NCBI GenBank assembly: GCA_008694505.1
Contig: VZDJ01000623.1
Location: 12,850,514 to 12,914,513 of the forward strand
Source of the DNA: Cyanoderma ruficeps
Taxonomy: Eukaryota > Chordata > Aves > Passeriformes > Timaliidae
Direction: 5' to 3'
Length of the DNA: 64,000 nucleotides
Positions 1 to 12,000 of this stretch are shown here, in pieces. Positions within the stretch are counted from its first letter, which is position 1; each line of letters begins with the position of its first letter. Made by a program: the position numbers and the translations under genes. The notes beneath the pieces were generated by a model, which made no database searches, was not told the DNA's origin, and worked only from the letters and a program-made list of their open reading frames with translations.

Positions 1-1229
1 TTGTGGCACAGTTTTTAACTGGCATTTTGGTAACTGTTTTATACTGTAAAAGGATACCCTGCTTTCAGCTTGGCTGTAGCTTTTTCCCATACACTGCTTA
101 TCATCTTCCACTACCCCTCCTGAGAGCAGGATTTTTGTGTGCTGTACACTGCAGAGCTCTACAGCTCTCTACTGCAACTATAGCTGTGGGTGGCAAACAG
201 TTAGACCAGCATAAAACCATTGAGATGGAAGAACTGGGTTTGTCTTTCACTCCCAGGAGTAACTCTGCAGTTCAACCTATAGTTACCATTTTACCAACAC
301 TTCCAGACAGACACAGGGCCTCAGGGAAAAGGATATTCCTCACTCTGGAATTAAATACACAAGCCAAAGGAGGGTGGAAAGAAGTAATCATATAATGTTT
401 GGGACTTTACATCCATACATGCAGTTATACTAATAAGGTTAGGTAAGGTCTGAATTTTGTTTGCTTGTTTTAACCAGAATGTAGAGAATGGTTAAAACAA
501 AAAAAAATCAGTGACCAAAAAGAAAAAAAAAAAAGGCCTGTCATTCAAGTTTATTGCATGAAGAAAATGTTTATATGTAGGAATTTTTCAAATAAATGCA
601 ATAAAATCCTGACCTAGAGTTTTCTTTTGAGACCAAAAAATCAAGGTACTACTCAAAAACCAAAGTCTGTCAAATCATTAACTCAGCCAAGTACAAATGA
701 AGCAAAAATACATAGGCAAAAATAATTTGGCAGAAGACACAACAAAAACCAGAGTGGGCTACGTCGTCTTGTAAGGCTTTTTCAGAGCCGGTGGAGATCA
801 CAGCAGAGACCAATCAGGTCCACAAGCACTGTAAGAACAACTCTTCAAGGCAGCAGGGAAGAGAGCTGCAACAGAACAGTGGCTGTGAACATAAAAAGAT
901 TTAGGACACAAACTGATTTGAAGAAGAAGAATCCAGACAGAACTTATTAAACCATTTCTATTAGCATTCAGGGGGTGACCGGCAATACAGCATAAATAGG
1001 CAAAACTAATAGCTCACTCCAGTAATGTTTTCTCTTTTGCAGGAAATTGATATGTAGACTAACAAGATGTATTGAATTGAAAATTGAATAAAATATTTCC
1101 TCATCCTATTACACACAACATTATCCAGTTTTGTCAAGCCCTTGATCACTTCAAGAGAATGAAGATATGTAACAGCAGAAAAGAACACAACAGAGGAAAA
1201 AAAAAATCTAAAAATAGTTCCTGGGGTTG
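1..1229. other. AT-rich non-coding DNA, nothing recognised
   Basis: No gene or known repeat is visible. The 130-codon open frame near the left edge has no recognisable domain and opens at a non-ATG codon, so I regard it as chance. There are A-rich runs near 500-535. Bases 770-880 are slightly richer in G and C but match nothing I know. Confidence 0.6.
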
Positions 1230-1545
1230 AAGCTCTTTGTTGCTGCATAAATAAGGCTTTTTTCATTCCAAGTGAAGTGCCCCAGGGTCTGCACTGGCCT
1301 GGATTTACCTTGCCCAGAGCTGGGCTGGGCTGGTCTCAGCTCCTGCCTCGGGGCCATGTACCTGTTTCCTGCCCTGCCTGAGCCAGATCTGTGCCAGTGT
1401 CTATGAGAAGGGTCTGACAAACCCAGAGGTGTCTGCCCAGTAAACAAGGGCCTCTGAGAACTGAGCCTGAGCAGGCTGCAGGGTCATGCTCACACTCACC
1501 TGGTGCAGCCAGAAGGCAGCAGCCTGGGGCAAGGAAACATACAAC
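1230..1545. other. GC-richer islet of unknown nature
   Basis: A sharp-edged block clearly richer in G and C than its flanks, with overlapping open frames on the minus strand (60-80 codons each) and none with a recognisable domain. Several frames open at once is what base composition alone would give. It could be an eroded retroelement or a fragment of an old exon. I see no terminal repeat or poly-A signal that would settle this. Confidence 0.35.
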
Positions 1546-3598
1546 AATACACATAAGCAGGTCCTGGGACTAAAGAGGAAGACACCTCCACAATTAATGC
1601 TGCTCTTTTCTAGCAAAGACCTCCAGACAATGAGGGCATATTAAAAATACATACTACCTGCATTTTTTCTTAAGAAAACTGGAAGTCTTTGCCTTAAGAC
1701 CTAAAAGAACACTGAAGGAACTAGTACAAGATCAGGGGAAAAGGTAAGTATTAGGAAATCTTGGGGTATTGGATGGAGTGGGGATTTTTTGTTATAACAA
1801 TTTACACTGGTAAGACTTTCCTGTGTTAGGGAATTTTGACTATTAGTCTGTTAAAACATTAATTGGATTAACAATAAATCCTTAGCTTCATAGATACAGT
1901 GAATTCTTTTGTTCCCAGCACCAGGACTTGGGGTGTAACAAGAGTGCACAGGATAGAGATGAAAGAGAACAACTGCCTTAAAGTTTATGTCCATTAATAA
2001 GCTCTTGTCACTCTAAAATGAAAGAGAAACAGGATAAGCTTGTTGTTACTAGGGAGTTATAGAATGACTAAAAGAAATGACTATGTGTAACCTTGTTGGT
2101 AAATGTAAAGAATATTGTAAGATATATTTGGTTATTAATAGACTCATCAAAAAAAAGTATATACTCTCTACAAATAAATAGTTTCTCACTGCTGGAGTGG
2201 GAGAAATTCTTCGAATGACAGCCAATATCTAATATTTTTGCGTGGTGCATAGACAACATTTTTATAGCAGACAATACAGTATATAAGACTCAGAAAAATT
2301 GGAAAGTACAATAACAACAGGCTATTAAAAACTCACAGAGAGAAATTTATGTATAATAGGTACTAACAAGCTATAAGTACTAGCTTGTTACTATATACAT
2401 CAAACAGAAAATAAAGTTCCAGCCCTAGGTTGTTAAATTTTTATTTTTTAATATTTATATAAATGAACAAATTATCGGAAAAATGGCCATACAGTATTTA
2501 TTGCCACTTCCAGGAAATAATGCCACTGCTTGGCAAACAACTGGCTGAAATATTGAATAAAACATGATACATTGGTGTTATTGGTGTTGATATATTGTGG
2601 CCTGTACACATAGTACAACAGTAGTGGGACAAAATTCAGACATAAGGGTCTGTAGATGTCATGAAAATGACAGTTACCAGCCAATATATCAGCAGATTTA
2701 TGGGTTCAGATAAAGTGTACATTGGTTTACTATTTTGTTTATGTGATAGACAAATGTAACTAATTTTTATTCTTGTCTTAATGCCATTTGTTGATTGTTA
2801 GTCTCTCTTCTGGGGGTAGGGAAAAAAGATGTGGAAAATTTGGCTTTGAAGTATCTCTAGAAGGAGCTTCCTGGGTTGCTCTTTCCAGATCCGTGCCATA
2901 TGAGAAGTCACTAGCAGTCAAAAAGCACAAAGACTGACTCACTGGATCCTGATTCTTTTAGATTTTACTTGATGCATTGGATCACCCTAGTAGGCCTCCC
3001 ATTAACAGTCAAGTTAACTTTTGTAATAGCTCTCAGAGTAGCAATCTCAGGCAGTTACAGAGGACTCAATTCCTTGTTTGCCATTCCTTATCTCCCATCT
3101 CTTAGGGTTATGTCCATTGAGGAACAAAAGATTTTCTATCAGATACAACTCCCAGCCCAACATTTAGAAACCAAAACAGTAAAGAAAGAATGCCTATAAG
3201 AATGATGTGATGATTAATTAAAAGAAACTCACTAGCAAAGAGAAAAACAAGGGAGAAGAAAGAAGGCCTGGCTCCTAGTCTTCCTGCAATTTATACCCAG
3301 TTTAGGGTTTATGAACAGGCATCCTCATTCTCTCCTTGTTTGGTTTACACTTTATGCAGGTCAGGGGAGAATGTACATAGGCTCAGACTCTGTAGTCAGC
3401 TCCTCATATGAGTTAAGTGGAAAAATATCTCATTCCTGACCAGAAAGACTGAAAAATCTCACTTGTGTGCTAAATACTAAACTGAACATCTTTGTTAAGC
3501 TATATAATATCCTACACATGTATGAAAGACTTTTGTCAGCGCATCTTAAAAAATTAAGAATTAATTGTAAATTAATTATAAACTTATATAATTATATT
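1546..3598. other. AT-rich non-coding DNA with one perfect stem-loop
   Basis: No gene or interspersed repeat recognised. A perfect 10-bp inverted repeat (taacaagcta / tagcttgtta) with a 7-nt loop lies at 2364-2390. It has no T-run or other partner that would give it a function. Confidence 0.55.
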
Positions 3599-3599
3599 T

Positions 3600-3945
3600 C
3601 ATATATCAAGCCTGAATCTACACTTTTTTAGTTTAAAACCATCACTTCTTGTTCTATTGCTAGAGGCCCTACTAAAAAGACCGTCCCCATCTTTCTTATA
3701 AGCCATGGTTAAGTACTGAAAGGCTGAATCAGGTTTTCCTGGAGACTTTTCCAGATTGAACAACCCTGACTCTCTCAGTCTGCTCTCACAGAAAATGTGT
3801 TCCAGCCCTCTGACCATTTCCTGGGCCCTCTTCCAGGCCTGCTCCTACAGGTCCCTGTGTTGTCTTGAGGGCTCCAGAGCTGACCAGAATACTTCAGGTG
3901 GGGTTTCACCAGAGAGGAGTGGGTGTGTTAAAGCAATACTGGCAC
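3600..3945 (-). mobile_element. CR1 LINE fragment, antisense to the given strand
   Basis: A diverged CR1 non-LTR retrotransposon fragment whose sense strand is the minus strand. Its order of landmarks is that of the CR1 3' region read backwards: a segment like gtttaaaaccat, then gtccccatctttctt, agtactgaaaggc, the lightly changed gattgaacaaccc block, ctctcagtctg, and gtgttccagccctctgacc near the middle, then ccagagctgaccagaatactcc-like and caggtggggtttcacc at the right. The CR1 3' terminal segment (the tggtttgggttggaag block) is absent at the left, so this copy lacks its 3' tip as well as nearly all of its 5' end. Such copies are dead retropseudogenes. The subfamily is not resolved. Confidence 0.88.
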
Positions 3946-6099
3946 AGGATATGCTGCACAACTAAGTAGATTCAAGGAATGTTTTTCATCTTATTATTTT
4001 AAAATGTAGAAAACATGGATTTGATTTAATGGAGCCTCTCTGAGTTTTTCTTAAATATTGGGCTATTCCATCAAATTCATGAACAAAAATTTTGTAAGCA
4101 AAGTGTGTTTACTTAAATAAAAATTCTCAGTAATATAAATAGACATTTCTCTTACAGTAAAAATCCTTATATTTATTGACTACAGTTTTTATTTTTCATT
4201 AATTTATACAATGATTTTAATGAGAATGGTCCAGAAAGGAAATATAGAGTATTTCTTATTTAGGATCCAAAATACAGTGTTTTTTGCCAGTACCAAATTA
4301 TCTCTTCTTCTTTCTAGGAAAACGAGGCAAAGCCAAAGAGATTCCATGAAAAAGCAAAAGAAGTTTCTAATTAGCCAGACTCGTATATACATACACTTCA
4401 CAGACTGAGAAATATCAAAACATTTGCAATTCTTTTTTAGAGCAGGCTTTTCAATACAGTCCATATTCTTCTTATATAAAGATGGTCAGGGAAACAACAA
4501 GCAGCATTTACAACAGAAAGCACAGGCTGTCATTGATGGAGAGTGATGTAAGACTGAGAGAGAAGTTCCAATCTACTGCAGAGACAAGGACAGGGAAAGA
4601 AACCAACCATCTTTAACAGGGTCTCCAAACCCATTTTCCCCACCTTCTGAAGCAGAAGGGTGGTCCTGCTAATAATAAGAGCTGAGATTCAGTCATCACT
4701 CTTCACAGGGCCCCTGTGCCTTCATTGACATGGCAACAATTAATCAGTGAACTCCTTTCCCAGCGTATAAAAGTAAGGATCACAGCACTTGCTCTCTTCT
4801 TCCCTTACATATACAGGGACCGGGAACAGCTGACTCAGATCAGGCAAAATCTCCACTAGGCTGTGAGAGCTTTGTGCCTCTCTCAGGAGATACAGAATAT
4901 CTCTCCAGATTTTCTTATCACGTGTCCCAGGATCTCATTTGAGAAGCCTCCAGTCTCAGGGCATGAATTTGCTATGAAAATACAAAGATTAAATGCTCTA
5001 TCTGCCTCAGTTGTCTACAGCTTTCACACACAGCAAACAAAATATCATGCTAAGCACTAGAGGTTACTCTAAAAGTTTATACAAATGGCCAAGGACTTTG
5101 TTTTTTTTAAGCCATAATTTCATAACATTTCTGTTTCATTTTATCCTGATATTTTAATCAACAATTTAAAGATAACTTCTGACCAACACTACCCAGTTAC
5201 ATCAGCTGACCAATAGAAGGCTCAAACACATCCTCAGACTGTGCCAAAAATATTCACTCTTTTACTGTGAATCTGTCTTTCTTGCTTGTCCAGAATCAGG
5301 ACTGTCTGAGGGGTAGCAGAAAAAGCTAGGTTTACCTCCTGTGCTTGGGATGAGTAAAACCACATCATCACCTATAGAAGGCAGGAAATTTAAAAACTGT
5401 TCTAGGTATTTTGAGAGGAAAAAATCTTTTTTCATATATCTTCTGTGTTTTATAGATAGTGATTTACTTAGAAATATTTCTTGCAGTGAAGTTTTACAGC
5501 CACAGCTTAGGTAGTGCTTCTGTTGATAAATGGTTAAGAGCTATTTTTTCATAAATTAGTGAGAGAAAACCCATAAAATTTGTCATCAGGCCTCAAAAGT
5601 GTGCTATTTTCAAACAGTACAAATTGTGACTGGCTCAGCACCATATGGTATTTAATTTTCTGTGATGTATGCATGTGCACAAATTGCATTTAGGCAACTG
5701 GGATGCTGTCAGTCTGAAGATAATTCTGCATACACTCTAACAAGTAGAAAGCAAAGGTCTTTGACAATATCTGAATCATTTCAAAAGATGGACTCTTCAT
5801 TCATGCATCATTCAAGTAAACATGAAGAAATGTTAGGAGCTGGGTTCTTGGCTAGACCTGAGATTTTATTTCTGAACCATGGCTCGATGCAAAAAAAGAG
5901 ATGCTTAAAATAAATATATGTTGTGGGGTTGCAGGATTGTTTAAAAAGTTTTATTTTAAGTTTAGTTTAGCTCTATGTGCCTGAGAAGGGTTTCTTTGTC
6001 TTTTATGGGAATTTTTGTTATCAGAAGTTTGAATGTGCATGGTACTTTTCTCTCTGCCTGCAGACTGTTTCTAATTGGTCTGTTCATCATAAATTTCCA
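3946..6099. other. AT-rich non-coding DNA
   Basis: No gene recognised. The open frames here (65-100 codons) lack any domain I know. A TATAAAAG at 4766-4773 is the only core-promoter-like string, and nothing downstream looks transcribed. Confidence 0.55.
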
Positions 6100-6476
6100 T
6101 GTTGTTAGGGAAACTGTCGCTTCACAAGGACACAGAGCCTTGGAGGAGTCTGTCCGTGCCTGGCAGAGGCCCCCCAAGACTTCACCTAACTGTCTTTATC
6201 TGATTTATTATGGACTATGTAACAGTTGGCATGTATACTTTGTTATTGGCTTAAGAGTTTTGTACCCACCCCTGAGCTAGCTGTGAAAAGACCCCTGAGC
6301 CCAGGGACTTTGTCTCTCTCCTGAGGTGCCATCCTAGGGTGAGGGGGTCCCCTGTCCCCCAATAAACCCTTCTTCCACCGTACCTCCGAGATCCCTCTTT
6401 CATCGCCGCAAACCATTGCAGTAAAGGGTCTGAGGGTCTGCAGAACCAAGAGCCCACCTCAGTTTTTGTCAGGACA
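6100..6476 (+). mobile_element. LTR-like block of an endogenous retrovirus, plus strand
   Basis: The right half reads as the end of an LTR: a CT-rich stretch leads into CCCCAATAAACCC (AATAAA at 6361-6366), followed by a U5-like segment with a run of pyrimidine-rich and GC-richer sequence ending about cagtttttgtcaggaca. A plausible left end is tgttagggaaactg at 6103. I could not find a target-site duplication, so both ends are provisional, and the GC-richer tract to about 6535 may belong to it or be leader sequence. No gag, pol or env frame follows, so this would be a solo LTR or a truncated insertion. Known of the class: LTRs carry U3 promoter, R and U5, and solo LTRs arise by recombination. 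The family is not identified. Confidence 0.6.
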
Positions 6477-7680
6477 TGCTGGGGCTGCCAAGCAGTCTGG
6501 CTGAGTAGGCTGACCAGCAGGGCACGCACCCCGAGAATATGTGGTTTTCAAAACCATTTTTCTGGATTTTTGTTATATACAGCCTTCATGGAAACCTAAC
6601 GAGTTGCTTCCACTAAGAACAATGTCTATTTTGTACCTTAACATAGTAACATGACACAATGTAAACTAATTTAGAAAAAAAAATCTATGAGATATTTTTC
6701 TGCTTTAGGTATGATTATTCTGAAAACATTTGTGCTGTATTTCCTTCATTTCTCTCTTTGAAAGTTTTGGGAAGTAAAACACAGTAACCAGGACTCAAGC
6801 TGGGCTATGAAGGCATCACTGCCTTCTTTACAGTTATGCCCTCATGTACCACCTGAGGGTCAACTTCACAACATTAAGTGCAGATATAGGAGCTGACTTC
6901 ATGATTTCTATTTACTATAAAATCCCATTTCTGTTTACTTAATTACTTAATAATGATTTGTGGTTAGTCAGTTAAAAGTTCTCTCTGAATCATGTTTTAG
7001 AACAGTTTTCTTTCAGATAATTTATATTGGCCTAGGTATTCAGAAGTCATTAGTATGAGAAAATTATTTTGCTGACTTGAGAGGGAAGATCATGAATGAC
7101 GTGGAGCAATGTCAGTTGACTTGTGATTTCCTCTTTTAGCAACTCATTCCTCAATTGTTCAATCACAAAAAAAAAAAATAAAGGGCAGGAAAAGAATCAG
7201 AATTTAGACAGAAAAAAAAATTAGATATGAGTATTTGATATGTAGCATAGTGAGAGGACACAGGTGCAGGGGGAAAAAATCTTACCAGATGACTGATAAA
7301 GAGATGCTCTGCTTTGTGCTTGAGACAGCTAGGAAGGAGGGGAACTTTGAGGTGTAGTAATGGCATCTGTATTAGAAGCTGTGAGCCAGACAAGAAAAAA
7401 ATCTGAAGTTGATAGTGTAGGGTTAAAATGATTTCTGAGGCAGCAAGGCCTGGGAACAGAACATTGGCTTCACTGCAACCAGGGTGTTATTTTCATGCTA
7501 TTGTTTTAACCAAATCAAGTATAACTTTGCCTAGGTGATGGGGAGAGGGGGGATGAGTGTGATTCTTAGTCAAACATGTAGGCTCTGGAAATAAAAGTTA
7601 GATATTCTTTACTAGGTCAGGTGGATCTGTACCTGCATGATCATCAGATGATAAATTACATTATTGTTAATTCTAACATT
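6477..7680. other. AT-rich non-coding DNA between two LTRs
   Basis: No gene or repeat recognised beyond an A-run near 7168-7180. There is no retroviral internal sequence joining the LTR-like blocks on each side, so they look like independent insertions rather than the ends of one provirus. Confidence 0.5.
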
Positions 7681-7983
7681 TGTTTGGTAACCGAATATGA
7701 TTATTACCTTGAACAAGAATCATGAGAATTGATGGTTACAAAATTCCTGCTTGGGTAAAATCAATGGAACAATAGGGGTTTAATGATTAACGTGTATAAT
7801 TCTGTAATGAAAAGAGTATAAAACACGCCTATTTCGAACCCATGTTGGGAGTCAGATTAGTGGGTATGTCCTGGACCCCCAATTCCCAGAGCACTTCAAT
7901 AAAGCACCACATATAATCATTCTGTGATTATGAGTTTTTTACACTAACAAAGTCAGCTGAGAAAACAAATCAAACTCCTTTCA
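7681..7983 (+). mobile_element. Solo LTR of an endogenous retrovirus, plus strand
   Basis: A 303-bp element that starts TGTTTGG and ends TTTCA, flanked by a direct repeat taacatt (7674-7680 and 7984-7990), which fits a target-site duplication. Inside, in the correct order, are a TATA box (TATAAAA, 7817-7823), a poly-A signal (AATAAA, 7898-7903) about 75 bp later, and a T-rich U5. There is no internal retroviral sequence, so it is best read as a solo LTR left by recombination between the two LTRs of a provirus. A 7-bp duplication is longer than the usual 4-6 bp, so one base may match by chance. The family is not assigned. Confidence 0.72.
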
Positions 7984-7990
7984 TAACATT

Positions 7991-8699
7991 CTTGCGGAGG
8001 GTGACATAAGGGCTCTGTACTGATGTACACATGGAGATATAATAGAGCACTCAGGAAAGAAATAATTTTTCAAAAGTCAAATATATTATTTTAACTTACA
8101 TTCACCATTTTCTGGTGAAGTTTTTCATCTGGAATCCCTTGACAGGTTTGGGAATTGAGAAATTTATGGGGTGGCTATACTTGAACTAATGCTACACAGA
8201 GACAGAAGAAAGGTCAGCCACTCACCAGAACAAGGTGGCATTCACCTAAGAGTTCAATGAATTCAATGATGAAATATATAAACTACTAAATCTAGAAAGC
8301 AGCCTCTCACTTGAAGCTCAATACATGAATGCTGGCTGATAGAATTTTTATTTAATAATCTTTAATTTTTAAAAGTAATTAAAAAATCCTTTCATATGAA
8401 GAAAATCAGTAAAGACAATTGGAAAAGATAAATTTACTGAATGTCATTGTTAATACTTTGGTGAAAATGAAATCCAGAGACTTCTGTAAAGAGAATTTCT
8501 GCCCCCAAAGTCAATAATCAGAGAGACAGAAATGATTAAGTACATATAGTCTGTCTGCATTTCCAAGTCTTCACAATGATCTTTATTACAAAACCTTAAG
8601 GAAAACAATGAGCCATTTCATCAGTACAGGGGGATTCTTTCATGGCTGAATGCATGGTTGAGAGAACAGAAATGGAAACAGGAGCAAAATGTTAATTCC
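7991..8699. other. AT-rich non-coding DNA
   Basis: No gene recognised. The last 100 or so bases may already belong to the old CR1 that follows, but similarity is too weak to extend it with confidence. Confidence 0.4.
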
Positions 8700-9038
8700 T
8701 GTGGTGTGGGGAGATCTGTAGCGGAGTTTTGTGCCATTCAACATCTTCATAAGTAGCCCAGTAATGACATTGAAGAAGTACCTGTGCTTCTGATGATGCA
8801 AAGTAATTCAAGATACTAATGATGATGGCAGATTGTGAAGGGTCTACTGAGTAACTGGATATACTAGTAGCAGATAAAATACAGTGCAGATAGGTGAAAA
8901 TTGATACACACAGGGAAAAGCAGTATTAGATTTATATACAAAATGAGAGTCCCTCAGCTGATCAATGTCACCCAGAAGTAATTTTGGAATATTGTAAGCC
9001 ATTCTGTAAAAGCTATCAAGTTAAGTGCTGGATAACAT
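8700..9038 (+). mobile_element. Old CR1-like LINE remnant, sense strand
   Basis: A strongly diverged LINE fragment in the sense direction. Recognisable pieces in order are gtagcggagttttgtgccattcaacatcttcat (the CR1 reverse-transcriptase region coding for the 'FNIFI' area), a gatgatg stretch matching the ADD-type segment, then gtgaaaattgatacacacaggg, atgagagtccctcagctgatcaat, and cccagaagtaattttggaat. The frame is broken many times, so no protein can be made. Divergence is much greater than in the other CR1 copies in this window, so this insertion is among the oldest here. It ends just before a short AAAT microsatellite. Confidence 0.6.
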
Positions 9039-9040
9039 TA

Positions 9041-9070
9041 CATAAATAAATAAGTAAATAAATAATATAT
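9041..9070. repeat. AAAT-type microsatellite
   Basis: Seven or so units of (AAAT) with one G interruption. It directly follows the old CR1 remnant, and tetranucleotide tracts of this kind often grow from LINE tails. Confidence 0.85.
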
Positions 9071-12000
9071 GCAATGTTCTTTTTATCCCAAATATTCTGT
9101 TAGGAAAAGGATTGTTCCTAATCCAGCAGGTAAAACTGTAGTCCTCCTGGCAAAGAATTGTGTGAATGTAAATGATTTCTCTGTGTCAAAAGGTTAACCA
9201 GAGTTTCTTGCAAGTGACATACACAGGTCACCAAGAGAAACTGCAAGAGTCTCAGGAATCCTCCGCAGCCCAGAGTAAAAGTGTATTAAGGATCATTGCC
9301 GTATATGTTTATTTTCCTCTTTCTCAGTGTCCTCTTCCTGGACACTTATTTATCTTACTAGACCTTTGGTGTGACTTGGGATGCAGTACTTATATGTTAT
9401 TTTGTTTTATAACTCATTAAGAAAAAATTTAGAACAGCAACATTTTAAAAAAAATTCACATAGCACTCTATGTAACACATTTAGGAAAAAAAAATCCCTC
9501 AGGTTTTCTCTACTAGTGACTGCTTATGTTTTGAAGACCTGCTTCTGTTTTAGGTGTAGCAGGCAAAAGAAATAATTTTGGAGGTCTCTGACACAATATT
9601 TTTTGTTGGGAAAATACACAACAGTAGATCTGAGAACTTAAGGGATAGATGGGATTTTTTTAAAGAAGCTCAAGTGATAGAGGACAATATCTCTTCTCTT
9701 AAAAACACAGCTAACAGAAAATTCAAATGAGAAATAAAACATGCTCAGCAGAGACTGCAACAGGCTAAAAATCTTGAGTAAATGATCCTTCATTTGTTTT
9801 AGATGAAGCCTTGTTTTAAGTGATCATAGGTCATCTTTAAAGAAAGTATGTCTTAAAGAAATCCCCTGGCAAAACAACACTTTCACTAAAAATTACAATG
9901 CGTCAAGAACACTGATTTATAGGAACTAAACACTAATATTCTCAGAGATCATGTGCAGGAGACTAAGTAAAGCCTAATGTAGTTCATACTTTTCTCTGAT
10001 GATTATTGTAAAATATATAGTCAGCATTTTAGTCTCTAAAATATTTTGGGGACCAAAGGCTAATGTCAGAAAGAAATGTGAGATGATATAGATCAATATC
10101 AAGGCAACAATAGAGGTATTGCTGTTTTAAAATAATTTTCTCTTGACATCGTTCTTTTTTTTTGTGACTGGTACAAAAAAGAAAAATAAATGGAATATAG
10201 CATATCCTAAATACCATCCTAAAAGCAGCTTCACAGGCTGTTTCATTTTCCAGATTTCAGAGGTGGTGTCTTTGCTTTCATTTGCCTCTTGATTTTCCTT
10301 TTATATTATTTTAAATCTACATAAATATGAGCAAAAATATCTAAACCTACTTAGTTTGTTCATAGATCTTTGTAAAATAACTTCCCATTAACAAAATTGA
10401 CAATGTTCTTTAACAACATGCTGTATTTATCAAAGTCACAAAGCCTCACATACTCTAGAGTTTGTCATTAAAGACATACACAAGAAGCTTGAAAATATTA
10501 TCCTGGTAGTGAACAAGATCATGTTGCAAAGAAAAACTCACAAACTTCAAATTCACCAAAGGCAACTATAGACATAGGCCTCCTAGGTTTAAATTTAAGG
10601 CACAACTCAGAATTACAAAAGTCACACCTCTTCCAATTCTGTTTAATTATATCTGATTACCAAAGGGATCTTGGACTAAATGTGTCTCATGAAGCTATTG
10701 TGCTTTGAGTTTAATAGAGTGAGCTCTACTTTAAATGTTATATGCTTAGCCACAATCTGGCTTCCTGATATAAAGAGGACAGCACAACATGTTGTCAAAA
10801 GCAACCATAGCCCACACAAAGCAAGATTTGTTGTTTTATTTGAAAACCTGTCAGTATGTGAAAGTCAAGAGATAAATGGAAAGTACCTAGAAAATATCTT
10901 TATCTCAGAGAAATGCTGAGGATTGAAAATAAAAGAAAAAAGATTTCCAAATCCATTTGAATGCCTTGGGGAAAGATAAATATGAAGAGGACCTACAAGT
11001 AGCTCTCCTATTGCACACAGTGGGCAAAAAAATCCTGAAAATATTAATTCATTTTATTAGTAACCAATTGAAAATATTCCATTTAGAATGAAAACTTAAT
11101 ACTTAAGAAGTGCTGTAGTCCAAGAAAAGTATTGGGTTTGATCAAAATCAGGTCCTTTTCTAATCTACACCTAGGAAAAGGGCAGATAAGACATGTAAAA
11201 AAGCTGAAGGGAGAAAGTAAGTGCCAGCTTCAGAAATACCAAGAATAGCCTGTTCACGTTTAGAGCTCCTGATGAAAACAGCCTAAGTAGAAAATAGTGA
11301 AGGAATTTCAATTAGAATTCACCAAAAAAAAAAAAAAGTGTCATAAAAAATCACTAAGTCAAACATATGGGTTAACAGTTTCATCAAAATTAGGAAGAGA
11401 AAATGGCAGATAAGAAAATCTGTATTAACAAGCATTCACAAGAGAATATCAGGTTTATCTTGAGATAGCATCATCCTATCTGCACAATAGCTGATATACA
11501 GCCCGAACAAGTTGATAAAAACATTTTCATTGAGAACAAGGACAGGTCCTGGCAAGCCAGAACACAGAATCAATCAGATGAATTAAGCAATTTCAAACCC
11601 TATACAGTAGCTGCAAGATTATACATTTACCTCTTACAATAAACTGAAATAGGGGATGTTTTAATAAAAGAGCAAAGAAACACTTGCAGATATTTTGGAA
11701 AAACAACATGATGAGGTGATGATGGTTGTACCAGCCTCAGATGAACAGACACTGAGGAAAATGGTGAGAAGGACACAACGCTGATATACTCAATTCATTC
11801 TGAATAGATGCCACCCATGACAAAAGCATTCAAACACATAGGATGTCTATATTAATCAAGCCACTTAACGAACATATTAAAGATGTAGCTGACAGGAGAG
11901 CCCACACAGAAGTGTGTAGATCCTTGGGAATTTGTTGTACAGTACTTTTGGGCAAGAAAAACAGGTTTAATTGCTTATCTAAAATAATTGTTTTGTGATA

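Noticed and set aside
4766..4773. TATAAAAG as a promoter or an LTR TATA box
   Set aside because: No poly-A signal in LTR spacing, no terminal repeats, and no transcript-like sequence downstream.
6100..7983. The two plus-strand LTR-like blocks as the ends of one provirus
   Set aside because: Their sequences differ, and the DNA between them shows no retroviral internal region.
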